Positions 38,201 to 50,009 of a DNA stretch of 64,000 nucleotides are shown here, in pieces. Under the pieces are notes generated by a model that searched no databases, was not told where the DNA came from, and was given only the letters and a program-made list of their open reading frames with translations. The first letter of the stretch is position 1. Every line of letters starts with the position of its first letter. The DNA is taken from contig CAMQGK010000001.1 of the NCBI GenBank assembly GCA_947000775.1, positions 4,949,501-5,013,500 on the forward strand, given 5' to 3'. The position numbers were made by a program, and so were the translations under genes. The DNA comes from Pterois miles. Taxonomy: Eukaryota > Chordata > Actinopteri > Perciformes > Scorpaenidae.

Positions 38201-38578
38201 CAGCAGAGCTATTCAGTTGTCAAACACATCTTGCATAAACTGGACTGGTTTTTACAGACTTCAGTGTGCTTCAACTGTGCACTATGGAGCTGAGGGCTAT
38301 TTCAGCATGAACGGAAATATAAGCAGCAGACTGGGATTATCAGATGATATGACTCAGCCAAAAAATCTTTATTAGGACACCCTTAGATATAATGAAGCTT
38401 AGCCTGAGTTACTGATGACGACTAAGGATTAGGGAAGACCAAAAATATATGATTAACCAAAACATTCTTTCAAGTGTTTCATTCACTGCTCCTACTTAAT
38501 CACTTCTACGTCCATCAAAACTAATTTCTATACTTTCACATAATATAAACATCTTAAGAGGGCAGCACCCATTAGGTG
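38201..38578 (+). repeat. 378-bp segment, copy 1 of an exact duplication
   Basis: The sequence from cagcagagctattcagttgt to cacccattaggtg is repeated base for base at 40908-41285, 2707 bp downstream, in the same orientation. This copy is probably the source, because its flanks are not themselves duplicated. Confidence 0.95.
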
Positions 38579-39035
38579 TGACACCCAAGGGGGCTGCTTA
38601 GATTCAAATGAAGTAAATACCACTGTAAGAATTTGTTTTTCTCCTCTGATTAAATGATGCCAATGTCTATAATGTACTACAAACATACATAATAACGTGC
38701 TTTCATCTGTATATAGCACTGTATTATTATAGTTATAACAGAAAATAATAGAATAATAGAAAAGGTCTGGGAACCACTGCTCTAAGTGCTCTTTGTTTGC
38801 TTTCAGGCTGTCCTATCTTAGTCGATTCATCAACTAATCGGTTGCTTTAGTCTTTGTCGATTACGATTTCTTTAGTCGATTAGTTGTTTTTTATGTTTTT
38901 TTTCATGCTGAATGACTCATTACCAAGAAACTTATGAGCAGATCTCTGGTGAACACCAGATTTAAAGTGGTGCTTTTGTGTGATTCTTTGTGGAGAAATT
39001 AAATCGATTAAATCAACTATTTGATTAGCAGTAGT

Positions 39036-39485
39036 GTGAAGCCTGGGCCAGACCAGATGTGTGAGGAGCGCATGGTGGCTGCGTTACCTGCTGTTTTTTA
39101 TTTCGGCGTCCATGTTAACAGGTTAGAGCAGCCGCTCTGCATACGTGATGATGATCGTTTGACAGTATACAAACATTATATCAGCAACATAACTATAGTT
39201 TCAAAGTCTAGACATCTGTAGAAAATGTCTAAAAACTATTATTTACAAATTACCACACGTTTCTTGACCTTTCTCTGTCTAAAATAAATATAAATGACAT
39301 TTATAATGAGATGAAATGGCCATTATGAAAGTCAGACTCTATGTAGAAAGAGCAGCAGCAGAAACGCTGCAGAAACGTAGCTAACATGCAGCTGGTGTGA
39401 ACAACGTATTCGTCAATCACGCAGCCGTGAGGTAATGCAGCCGCCACGCACTGTTCACACGGCTGGTCTGGTACAGACTTAAGTC
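39036..39485. mobile_element. Foldback/MITE-like element, copy 2
   Basis: It starts aagcctgggccagaccagat followed by gcatggtggctgcgttacct; the right end read in reverse gives cagaccagccgtgtgaacag and gcggctgcattacct. It lies inside another repeat bearing cgattagttg and ggacaaccctag at its edges, so it is nested. Confidence 0.65.
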
Positions 39486-39850
39486 AGCTAAGAAAGCCTT
39501 TGGTCGAGGACAACCCTAGTTTGCTTTAGGTAAAGTTAAAAAAAAAACCATTAAATCTAGCTTAGAACACAATATAAGTATGTTTATAATGCATTAGACG
39601 TAGGCATTATAGAAAGGGTTACCAAATATTCAGTAGTGTGCATTTCTTTCTATGATCTATCCTCCCAGATTCGAGGCGTAGAGTTTAAAGTCAAATTTCC
39701 TTTACAGAGTAATTAAGATGAGTTGAGCTGAACTGTACTGACAGATGGCTGCACTCATTATCAGCAATGTGCCAAGTTCCCTGACTGCCAGAAATCACCT
39801 TATCTTTGAAGTAATAATATATCATACATTCAGTGAATATCTCTGCTCAC

Positions 39851-39894
39851 CTTTCTTGATGTGTTCAGCAGCACGCAACCAGAGTCGTCAGCAT
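39851..39894 (-). CDS. slc4a11: slc4a11 44-bp small exon (CVLLNTSRK)
   Basis: A strong acceptor (cttgtttctcctcag) and donor (gtgagc) bound 44 bp. The first two bases (AT) complete a GAT codon with the G from the previous exon (residue 51), and 14 codons follow: ADDSGCVLLNTSRK (residues 52-65), ending in phase 0. The motif corresponds to the GGCVLLHTSRK segment of mammalian SLC4A11, immediately before the K-L-NFEEE block that opens the next exon. The exon is too short to be seen as an ORF. The phase match on both sides makes it secure. Confidence 0.88.
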
Positions 39895-40127
39895 CTGAGG
39901 AGAAACAAGAAGAGAGGAACAATGAGACGTGTGCCATAATAAAACATCATCATATACTGTAATAATGTCTGCAATGATTATACGCTATACTGCTGTACAC
40001 TGTACACAGAGAGACAACGGTAAAGAGATGACAGGAAATGAGGCGAGAGGGAGCCGGGGAATGACATGACTGGAAAGCAGACTAAAACTGGGAATGTTGT
40101 GGTTCATGGACAGGACCCTGAACCCCT

Positions 40128-40420
40128 TTGTCACAATGTGAAAGACTGTATATCATGGACTGTATATACAGACGGGCGACACAGCTCCCTAAAGGTGAAG
40201 CCAACACGTCTTGATCGCCCCCTGGTGGCTGGCTGCAGTATAGGTCATAAAGCCTTCCCCCTCCATGTTAGGCGTCATGATTGGCTTGAGATTGGTTTAG
40301 GCGGGTGACCTTGATACTGTGGCTCCTCCCCCGATCACTATGTACAGACTCTGGCTTCAAATGACAGTAAATCTCAAGATGGCTGCTCCCATTTTCGGGA
40401 TATATTGTCTTCACTTCTGT
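40128..40420. repeat. Dispersed teleost repeat (catcatggactgtatata...)
   Basis: It includes gactgtatatcatggactgt, cgccccctggtggctggctg and ctcaagatggctgctcccat, a combination seen in a very abundant fish repeat. A short related piece may lie near 7040-7110. Confidence 0.6.
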
Positions 40421-40862
40421 ACAGTGGGATGAAGTGGAGATGCACCATCTATCTTAATATATTGTCTATGTTTTAAACATGTGGTTAGGCAACAACACTA
40501 CTTGGTTAGTTTTAGTAATTAAAAAAAAAAACATAATGATTTGGCCTAAAAAGTCTACGTTTATTACATTATAAGTTATAGATGTAAATTAAAATATATG
40601 AATGCTCACTACAAGACTGAAATCAGAGTAAAAATGACTGATATATTGTGAGGAATGTGTGCGGCAGTCTGTTAATTTTATTTATTTTAACACATATTTT
40701 TTGCATTTTTATTTATTTGTTTAAATTGATTAATTGCATTATATTTTCATTGTAAATATACAGTATATCCTTTTTAACTTCACGTTTAGGTATTTTTTCA
40801 AGTCATTTTTATCATTAATATTATTTTATACACTGCCATATATTAAGTTCTATGTCACACTG

Positions 40863-41330
40863 CATAATCCATTAAACACATATAATCAATAAATAAACGT
40901 AAAAAAACAGCAGAGCTATTCAGTTGTCAAACACATCTTGCATAAACTGGACTGGTTTTTACAGACTTCAGTGTGCTTCAACTGTGCACTATGGAGCTGA
41001 GGGCTATTTCAGCATGAACGGAAATATAAGCAGCAGACTGGGATTATCAGATGATATGACTCAGCCAAAAAATCTTTATTAGGACACCCTTAGATATAAT
41101 GAAGCTTAGCCTGAGTTACTGATGACGACTAAGGATTAGGGAAGACCAAAAATATATGATTAACCAAAACATTCTTTCAAGTGTTTCATTCACTGCTCCT
41201 ACTTAATCACTTCTACGTCCATCAAAACTAATTTCTATACTTTCACATAATATAAACATCTTAAGAGGGCAGCACCCATTAGGTGCATAATCCATTAAAC
41301 ACATATAATCAATAAATAAACGTAAAAAAA
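40863..41330 (+). repeat. 378-bp segment copy 2 with 45-bp flanking direct repeats
   Basis: Bases 40908-41285 duplicate 38201-38578 exactly. The insert is bracketed by identical direct repeats, cataatccattaaacacat through acgtaaaaaaa, at 40863-40907 and 41286-41330. The structure reads as flank, insert, flank again. Confidence 0.93.
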
Positions 41331-43584
41331 AAAAAAAACGAATGTTGATTTTTAGCTTCACACGAGACACAAACATGCACTCATGGGTCTCCCAACACTA
41401 GCATTATAAACATATTTGTGAAATGTCAAAAACATAATCCACAATAAAATATGTTTCCCTCAAAATATAATTCGCAGTGCAGTGTTGTTGTATGGGAAGG
41501 TAATTTTTGGAGACGGCTGCACCGTGTCTGCAATTTTTAAGCGTTTGCTTTTGTTGAAGCAGAATAATACATAGTTAAACCGTCGCTTAACGTTCTGTAT
41601 TTGCATTTAAAAGCGTGTTCTAACCAGCAGAGCGCTCATTATTGATGGTGCGAATTCTGAAATAAAGATCACAAGTAACAACCACTCAGCCACGAAAGAA
41701 AAGGAGCCCGAGACCCTTTTTCTAAAAGCGATGAAAATGTCAAGAGGCGAGTCTCTAAATGCTCTCATTGAACGGGGATTGGAAGTTCTCTGCTGATAAG
41801 GTTTTAATACACACGTCTGTGAAGTCGAGGCGAGCGCTCCGATAAAGTACAAAGTCTGGATTTTCCCAGTGTCGCTAAAAAAAGGAGGAAAAACCTTTTA
41901 TGTTAGAAAACAATATGAGGACAAACTGAGGGAATGAGGTTTTCAACACACTAGCAGACTCAGTACCCTGCTGACTCTCATGAAACAGTTCGCCGCTGCC
42001 GTTACATAATGCTGTTATCGCCGTTTACTGTGGGGAGGACGTTATTAGGTTACCATGGGCTTTCCTCCTCCGCTCCACGTGATGCACTATGTCGGCTCCT
42101 TCTGGAAATCAATCAGTGCTTAACTCCTCCCTCCAGCGACGGGAAAAGCAAGAAAACCCCCCTTTTAACAAGCCAATAAGCCTCAGGAAAGCACCAGGAT
42201 ATCATAATATCAATAATCCAGCCACAAGTGAGCACGTTTGAGTGCCAGTTGGAGGAAAAGGGGGGCTTTGATCACCACACCGAACACCTTGCCATCATAA
42301 AACGCTGCAGGCTGTAGAGGAAGAGAGCGCGCCCCAGCCCCTACCTCTATGATGAGGCTATGGCAGGGGGCACGTGTCGTGTGCAGTGGATTTGGCTCAT
42401 CAAAGCCTCACAATCAAAAAGCACACGGCTGGGCTGATCCGCTCCCGAAGGGGGGAGCGAGCTGCGGCTCTAATTGCTGTCAGGCTGCAGCCGTAAGGAG
42501 ATATTCATATATTCATATAAGATTACCTCACCCCCAGTGATCACCTCCTTCTAATGGCCTCTGTACGTCTCAATATACTGTGTGGCTTAAAGTAATCCAG
42601 GGGAAATTCAGGGTTTAGGGATTAGGGAGAGGAAGTGTTAAAATGTGACACGGGTTTCCTCACTTGGTTCCTTATTTAATCAATGTAAAAATGTTGATTA
42701 TATTCAGTCAGCCACAAGTGTTATGTAATGTCAGAGTGGAGTATTATTTTAGTCATTAAGTGTTGCAGGGTGGTGACTGAGGATGGCTGAATTACTGTGA
42801 GTTAGGAAAGATCTCGAGTGTCCTTGGGCCAGTGTGTTCGCAACGGTACACGCATTTCAGATCTGTGTTATAAAATTATAAAAAACATTTGGTTGTGGTA
42901 GTGCAGAAAAACAGTTCAATTTCATATATTTTTTTAAACTTTCAGAATACTAAGAATGTATTTCCCATCAGATCGATATCAGGGCCGATACCGACAATGG
43001 AATCATTGATTAGCAGACAAATCATTAAAGCCGATCCCCACTGAAGTGTCTTTAGAAGTGTTTTTGATGTCCGTCACTGGTCTCACGGAAGAAATACACT
43101 TCCATTTTATTGAAGATATCGATCCACACATGTCCAACGGGCTGTTTTTGGACGCGAGGGATCGCCTAGCTTCCCAGCACTGGACATTTGATGAGCTGCC
43201 ACTAATTGGATGAACGTTTTCACTACTTGCCAACCTTGAGACCCCAGAAATAGGGAGGATTTTCAGAGTTTCAGAGACTTTGTTTCCCGCATTCTGGTGA
43301 CTTTTAAAGAAGGAAAATTGAAAAATATATATATATATATACTATAAAGGACGCTGCAACAGCAGTTTCATGTTAAATACTTTTCATTTTAATTCTCAGG
43401 AATGAATACAGAGTAACTGGCGCCTCTGGCGTGAACTTGTGTGAATCTCTGACATGATCAGTTTTCATTCATTCATTCATTCATTTTCTAAACCTGCTTG
43501 GGTCGGCTTACTTCTTTCTCCTGCTCTCCGTCTCTCTCATTGAACATCGCTGCACTCTGAAACACATTATTTCCAATGGTTTAC

Positions 43585-43945
43585 GCCACGCCGCGACAGC
43601 TTTTTGCTGCAGCAAAGCCCCACTCTGGGTGCAGTGCGCACTGACAATGTGTGCTGAACTGCTGAACCCAGCGGCGAGCACAGCTCAAACTGAGCAGCTC
43701 TCTTCCCAAGAAACGACAGGGACAGAGTGTACAGGTGTGTATTGTTGTCTGGGAGGAAACAGCAGGGCTTTTACATGCTGTACAGCGCCAGAAACGGGTT
43801 GAGATTACAAAAAGGAACAAAAAGGTGTGAACATTTGTCATAAATCAGGAGAAATACAGAACTGTGACCCTGGGAGGAAAGTGGAAGAGGGCAATGAAAA
43901 ACGGGAGGCTGCCGGGAAAATCGGGAGGGTTGGTTAGTATGCTCC
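43585..43945. mobile_element. hAT-type non-autonomous element, copy 1
   Basis: It contains cgccacgccgcgacagc, gcgagcacagctcaaactg, catgctgtacagcgccagaa and cgggaggctgccgggaaaat. The same order recurs at 49541-50800. The end ccgggaaaatcgggagggtt is typical of a common teleost element. Confidence 0.65.
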
Positions 43946-46089
43946 AGGGCTATCTGCTCCCAGATTACAAACCGGAACCAACATAGCGGCTAATTTGGAA
44001 ACTTTTTTTTCTCTTACATTATGAAAATAGTTCACTGAAATGTGTTGTGTATGTGTAAAATAAGCCATGCAGTTAATGAATAAGTCTTTATTTTAGATCA
44101 ACAATGGTTTAAACGTTTCTCAGGAGTTTCCTAAGCCGGTGAGTCTCGCTGGACGCCTCCGATTACGCAAATGAGGAGCGACCAATGTGACGCCCAATCT
44201 CTCGAATCGTGCCGCCACTCAACCAGAATGAATAGTGTGTGAACAGGATAGATCCTATGACTCTGTGAGATGGCTGTCTGAGAGACCCCTCCGCGTTTCT
44301 AAACGTTTCCAATCTCTTTTTTGTCAAATCTTGTGAAGCATAATCTGCATAGACAGCTGCTTAAATCACAAATATCCAGCAATGTTCACACTATGAGCGA
44401 CAAAAGCAACAAATGGTTAAATGAGACACTGTCGGCGAGTCAAACTGCATTTTTGTAGACGTAACATAAGAGGGTGAAATAAAAACACAGCTGGCACATC
44501 CTGCCCGTCACGCTGCGACAAGTGTCAGGCGCCAGTTTGTAGTTTCAAGTCACTGGCTTCCATTGAAAATGACTTGTAGCCTGTTGCTGTGTCACTCGTA
44601 GTGTCAACACAGCATTATACACCACTCACGTCTCGCTTACGTCTCGCCCTTCAATGGGGATTCCCACAGTAATAATCAGACTGATACGGAGTTGCCTCAA
44701 ACAAACGCACCAGTCCGTGGTCCTCTATGTCATTTACAACAGATTTGGTGACTTTAAACAATGTGATCCACCAACGGTAAATGATGAAAAAAATGCCTTT
44801 ATTTTATCTTCAAGTTCTCTACACTGAGTGTATGTTAATACAACAAACCCCACAAAGTTATCAAGGTCGAGTAGTGACCTTGGTCAAAGCCTCAACATCC
44901 CAGTGTGAGAGACGCCCGTCCTTCCTCGTGACTTTTCCACTTCAGTATTCAGCCAAATTGATTGAACTGAGATGGAACTGAGTCCAGCGCCGGCAGATGT
45001 ATAATCATGAAATCAATTCTATTTATGGAGAGCATCTGACAGCTTTATGACAAAGTTCTCTTAAGAGAGAAGAATGGATAACGTCATGTCAAAACCATAA
45101 AAAACACAGACAACAAACATCATCCTTGTGTTATAGTTCCAGCTGACAACATTTCCAAAAAGCTCTTCAATTTCTAATCTTCAGCTCTCACTTGCCATCA
45201 ATCACTTTGTTTGATTTTTGCCTGATGCCGCTTACATCCAAATACAGAGCAGAATATATTACTGGCCCTCACACAAGGATGGTGAGCTTTCTGCAGATAA
45301 CAAGACTAAAGGCCGTTACACACCAGAGATGTGACCATTAAACCACATGAAAATGGGAAATACATGCAAATATTCTACTAAATGTCGAGAGTTTTATTGT
45401 GAGAGGTAAGAACGGAGGGAGTGGATCTGGTCTGCGCTGCCTTTGTCAAGGTTGAAAGGAGTAATACAGTTTGGACTATGGAGCCACTGTAGTGTCATAA
45501 GTATGTAGGCGCAGTTCAAGCTGTTCTGCACAACGTGATTGGTTGATTACGGTACCAAAATCTTGAAGGTACATCGTCTGGGAACCACAGATTTCTGTAC
45601 AGGCTCTACAGTAGTAGATGTTGAGTCATTTTACGTATTCCTATATGCATTTAAGTATTTGCAACAAGGTTATGTAATCTCTGAGGACTGTTAGAGTAAT
45701 TTATGCTTTACTACATTCTTCTTGTCTTCTACCATTATACTACAGCCTACTATACCCATACCTTACTTGCTGTAATATATTATCTTACTGCTGCAGCCAC
45801 TTTCATCCAGTCATATGCTGCAACTTGTACTTATAAAAACCTATAAAAATATGAAGCTTTACATGTGATTATCTAATGCAAAATCAAGAAATTACTAACT
45901 TGATTTTATGTTTTTCATTCGCAGCTGATCACAATTTACAATTTGATTAGACATGCTAAAGATATACATTAATTGATATTTTATTTTGCATAATTATACT
46001 TTTTTCTCTCTTTCAGGTAAAGTTTTAGCTAAGCCTGTAGTGGGTTTCTATAAACTCTTCTCTGTCCGACCTTTATTCTTAACCATGTG

Positions 46090-46530
46090 CAAATAAAACA
46101 TAAAAACATAGCAAAGTTGGTAAGATTCATCCTCTCAGCACCATCCATCTCTGTACCAAATTTCATGCCAGTCAATCAAATAATTGTCAAGACAAAAATT
46201 AAAATGAAACCTCATGGTGGCTCTACAGGAAAAGGACTGGAGTTTGCCAAACTCACGATTCATTTTGATCTCCCCTGTCCACTGGTGGGGCCCCATTTAC
46301 ATTCACATATCTGGAGGTCAGAGGGCAAGAGACCCCTCTGAAAGTGGCCGTGGCAGTTTCTCCCTACCAAAATTTAGCATACATTTGGAGCGTTATTTAT
46401 CTTCCTTATTAACAAGCTAGCATGGCATGGTTGTTATTGATGGATTCCTTAGGTTTTCTAGTTTCATAAGACATCTCTACCTTCTCTCTCCCTCTAAAAC
46501 TGAACCTGCTACACCTCTGAAAGAGAGTAA
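46090..46530 (+). repeat. Dispersed repeats, including family D copy 3
   Basis: A first part carries ccaaatttcatgccagtcaa and catggtggctctacagg, a common fish repeat. From about 46280 family D landmarks follow: cacatatctggaggtcag, ggattccttaggttttctag and actgaacctgctacac. Confidence 0.6.
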
Positions 46531-47879
46531 AGTCAGTCAGGCTGATAAAGATTTTTAGTCCAGCAGAGAGAATCATTTTCTAAATGTTTCTGCCACAAAA
46601 ACTTGACATTCAGCATTTCTAGACAGCTTTTTTGTGCTAACATTTTAGCTGCACTGAAAAACAAATTGAACCTAGAAATGTATGGTCCATTGCAATAGTA
46701 AGGTTTCAAAGTGTTTTACATATTTACATTAATCTTATTTCTAAGAAATTTTAAAAAATGTAAAAACTCAAACATGATGAGTAAAATTAATTAATTTTCT
46801 GTATGAATCGAGACAGGGAGAACTACTCAGTGTTTCCGAGATGAATCCTCCGGCTGATGACAGCACTGTGGTAAAAAAAAAAAAAAAAAAAACAAGACTA
46901 CTGCAGTACTTTGGAGGCTAGGATCATATTCGGGACAATAAATCAAAAACGCTCTTTAAATAACTCAAATGTTGGAAGCCATTATGAAATGTATCCTCAG
47001 TATGGTGCAGTTAAATATCCAACAGGCACAATATCATAAAGGTCAAGATTGAATACTGTCCCAGAAAGCAGGCTGGCATGAGACCAGAATTATAAAAGCA
47101 TCCAAAGCATGAGTACCTCTTCTCACGGAAGAAGCCACAGTTAAACACAGGGAAAAGAAATGAATTAATTATACCAGACAGATGTTTTTGAAATTAGATT
47201 TAGATAGGAGCTGCTGTCTCTGGGTCTGATGTAATCACTAAGCTATTTGCTTTTCCACACCACTGCTTATTTAGCCAGACAGGATGTGATTAAAAGTCCT
47301 GTGCGGAGTCTTACATTGATTTGATATGGTGGACATATTCCACAGTGGCTTGCTGATGTGGAATAATAAAATAACATAATAATTTGTGACAAATTAAAAG
47401 GAGAAAGAGGCACGCAAACAGCTAATGACACTGGGGTCTAATGTATGTGACAGCCAGACTTGCGAGGGGGTAAAAAGCAAACATACTAACAAACGTTCAG
47501 CTGTGTTGTCAGTGAACAAGGCAGAAGTGAGGATGGCTCACAGACTCCGCTCACCCCACTTCCACAGCACTGCCAGCCATCATACCAAATTTCCTGAGTA
47601 AAAAACGGGTTCTGACTTTGCTCCACAAATGGAATAGAAGTTGAAAATAATCACTTTTTTGAGAGAAAGCACCAAACTGGAATTTTAACCTCAGAAAGGC
47701 ACAACTAGACCACACTGCGATGCCCCAAGATTTTGCCCCGGAAATAAAACTGAAGTTGAAATAAAATCACTTCAATCAATTTGGCCTTGATTTAAATATT
47801 TTTGGGCAATTTGGCCTTCTAACCCCCAAAAGGCAAAAATAGACCATGTTTTCATCTGTAATACAAAATGTGAAGCTTT

Positions 47880-48065
47880 AAAGTGGGGAATTTTTTGAGT
47901 TTTTAAAAAAAAAAAAAAGGAAGAAAAAAGGAGGGGGGAAAAAGAGGGCAATGTTTTTGCGGGGGGGAAAAAAAAAACAAGAAAAATAGGGGGAGAAAAA
48001 TGGGGGGAAAAACAAAAAGGATTTGGGGTTTCATCACACAAGAAAGAGAGGGGGGAAAAAAAAGG
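47880..48065. repeat. Homopolymer-rich A/G tract, suspect consensus
   Basis: Nearly pure runs of A and G (for example aaaaaaaaaaaaaagg, ggggggaaaaag, gcgggggggaaaaaaaaaac) without a repeating unit. It looks like the 19.3-kb tract and may be poorly resolved sequence. Confidence 0.65.
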
Positions 48066-49551
48066 GTGTGAGATTTATTTTGAGTGATATGGTTATTATA
48101 TAGTAGGGGTAGGTATTGCGATTTTGATATATTTACTTAATTTGAGTCTGTGGAGGTAGAAGGAAATTACCGCTTTTATTGTTGTAGTCTGAGTAACATG
48201 ATGTCATATCTGTTCTGTATCCTTCAACCAAACCAAATGTCAGCAAGCCAAAACGAGAAAGTGCGCCTGATTGGCGTCAGTTTACATTCATGTCTGTCCA
48301 AAGTGTCACTTCATCATTTTATCCTGTTACACATTTGTGTGAAATTGTCGTAATTAGAGTATGAAGGCAGATGAGGTGTGGCTAAAAACATGTTTCGTGG
48401 GCTCAGCACTGATTATTGACGACTAAATTAGTTCATCCTTGATTCCAACTGGATGTTTGTGTCAAATTTCCCTCCAGGCGTTCCTGAGATTTAAGAAGCT
48501 TTATTTTCATGATATATAAGAATACAACGAGATATTGTGTTCACGAGAAGGAACTGGACGGATGGACAACCCAACGTAATGCCTCTGGCCACAGAATAAC
48601 AATTAGTAAACTCTGGAGGCTCTCAATGCACAAGCATAAAGATGTGACCACTGATTTCATTTCAGAAGCTGTGAGTTGTTATATTTGTAGTTATATAATA
48701 GTCTTACATCCTGGCCCACATGTCCAAGCAGCCGCCCATCGTTAACAGTCACGGTAATGGCCATTTACTGTACAATCCGTTCTGCTATGACAGTTTACAC
48801 AACGCCACTCTTGTATTTTACGCTCTTATTTTAGACCTGACATTCATAGCGCCTGTCCAACTTGTGAGAGACATGTTCGCTGTTGTTTTCTTCCTCTAAC
48901 TTGTTCCCAGGTTGCACCGCTCTGGCTCTCTTGTCAGATGCCTTAAGTGTTACTATGTATGGAGAATGAGCCCGAGTGACATGGTCACCTGTCACATTCA
49001 AAGGGAATCGGGCATCTCTCTCTCTCTCTCTTTCTCTTGCCTTCTCTCCCCGTGGTGCACCTTTGACTGTTGCCGTGGCAACGGTAACCTGTTGACTCGT
49101 GGGGTTTCTGGTGACGGGGTCAAAATCATCTGCACCGGCAGCTGAGGAGCTGTCTGTCAAGTCAACACCTGCCATCGGGCTGTGGACGGACTCAGACCCA
49201 CCAGACCTGCACAGAAATTAGTTCAAAGATTTTCTTTGGCTGTCTTGTTGAATGATGCCGTGGAGATCTGCCATGTCTGCAGACACGCGCTGCCTTTGAA
49301 GAATGTGTCTCATGTTATGATATAAAACATCTCCAAAAAGGCTTAGGAAAAAAAGTTGAATGGGTGATATTGATCACAGCTGAATAGCAGAGGAGATTAC
49401 TGGCCGGAAGAGGCACGTTCAGAGAAGCAGCTAGCCTTTTCTTTATAGCTAATTATGACATTTCCACTTAAAATCAGACCAGGTCAAAGGTTGCACCGCA
49501 GTCCAGTCGCTGTCTTTCTCTTAGTCCTCTCCATTTCCCTCTCTACGCCAC

Positions 49552-50007
49552 GCTGTGATGCTGTGATGCTGCGATGCTGTGATGTTTCCACGCTGTGATG
49601 CTGCGATGCTGCGATGCTGTGATGTTTCCACGCTGTGATGCTGCGATGCTGCGATGCTGTGATGTTTCCACGCTGTGATGCTGCGATGCTGCGATGCTGT
49701 GATGCTGCGATGCTGTGATGCTGTGATGCTGCGATGCTGTGATGTTTCCACGCTGTGATGCTGCGATGCTGCGATGCTGTGATGCTGTGATGCTGCGATG
49801 CTGTGATGCTGCGATGCTGTGATGCTGCGATGCTGCGATGCTGCGATGCTGTGATGCTGCGATGCTGTGATGTTTCCACGCTGTGATGCTGCGATGCTGC
49901 GATGCTGCGATGCTGTGATGTTTCCACGCTGTGATGCTGTGATGCTGCGATGCTGCGATGCTGTGATGTTTCCACGCTGTGATGCTGCGATCCTGCGATG
50001 CTGTGAT
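49552..50007. repeat. In-register octamer array, 57 units
   Basis: The whole array is built of three 8-bp words: gctgtgat, gctgcgat and gtttccac (one gctgcgat is altered to cctgcgat). The seven gtttccac words start at 49584, 49624, 49664, 49744, 49872, 49920 and 49968; all gaps are multiples of 8. The first three define a 40-bp higher-order unit. All three minus-strand frames are open for about 160-170 codons simply because no word combination makes a stop; they are not genes. Confidence 0.97.
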
Positions 50008-50009
50008 GT

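Larger units (their letters stand above)
32977..39850. other. Intron between the CVLLNTSRK and NFEEE exons
   Basis: This 6.9-kb intron holds MITE copies (35320-35640 and 35689 onward), a LINE relic (36100-37157), the source copy of an exact 378-bp duplication (38201-38578) and a foldback element (39036-39485). The rest is unique A/T-rich sequence. Confidence 0.8.

Noticed and set aside
43501..43575. Minus-strand exon-like piece with acceptor tgtttcag, MFNERDGEQEKE and donor gtaagc
   Set aside because: It is in phase 0 at both ends, whereas the neighbouring slc4a11 exons join in phase 1; reading it in phase 1 hits a stop. It also overlaps transposon-rich sequence.
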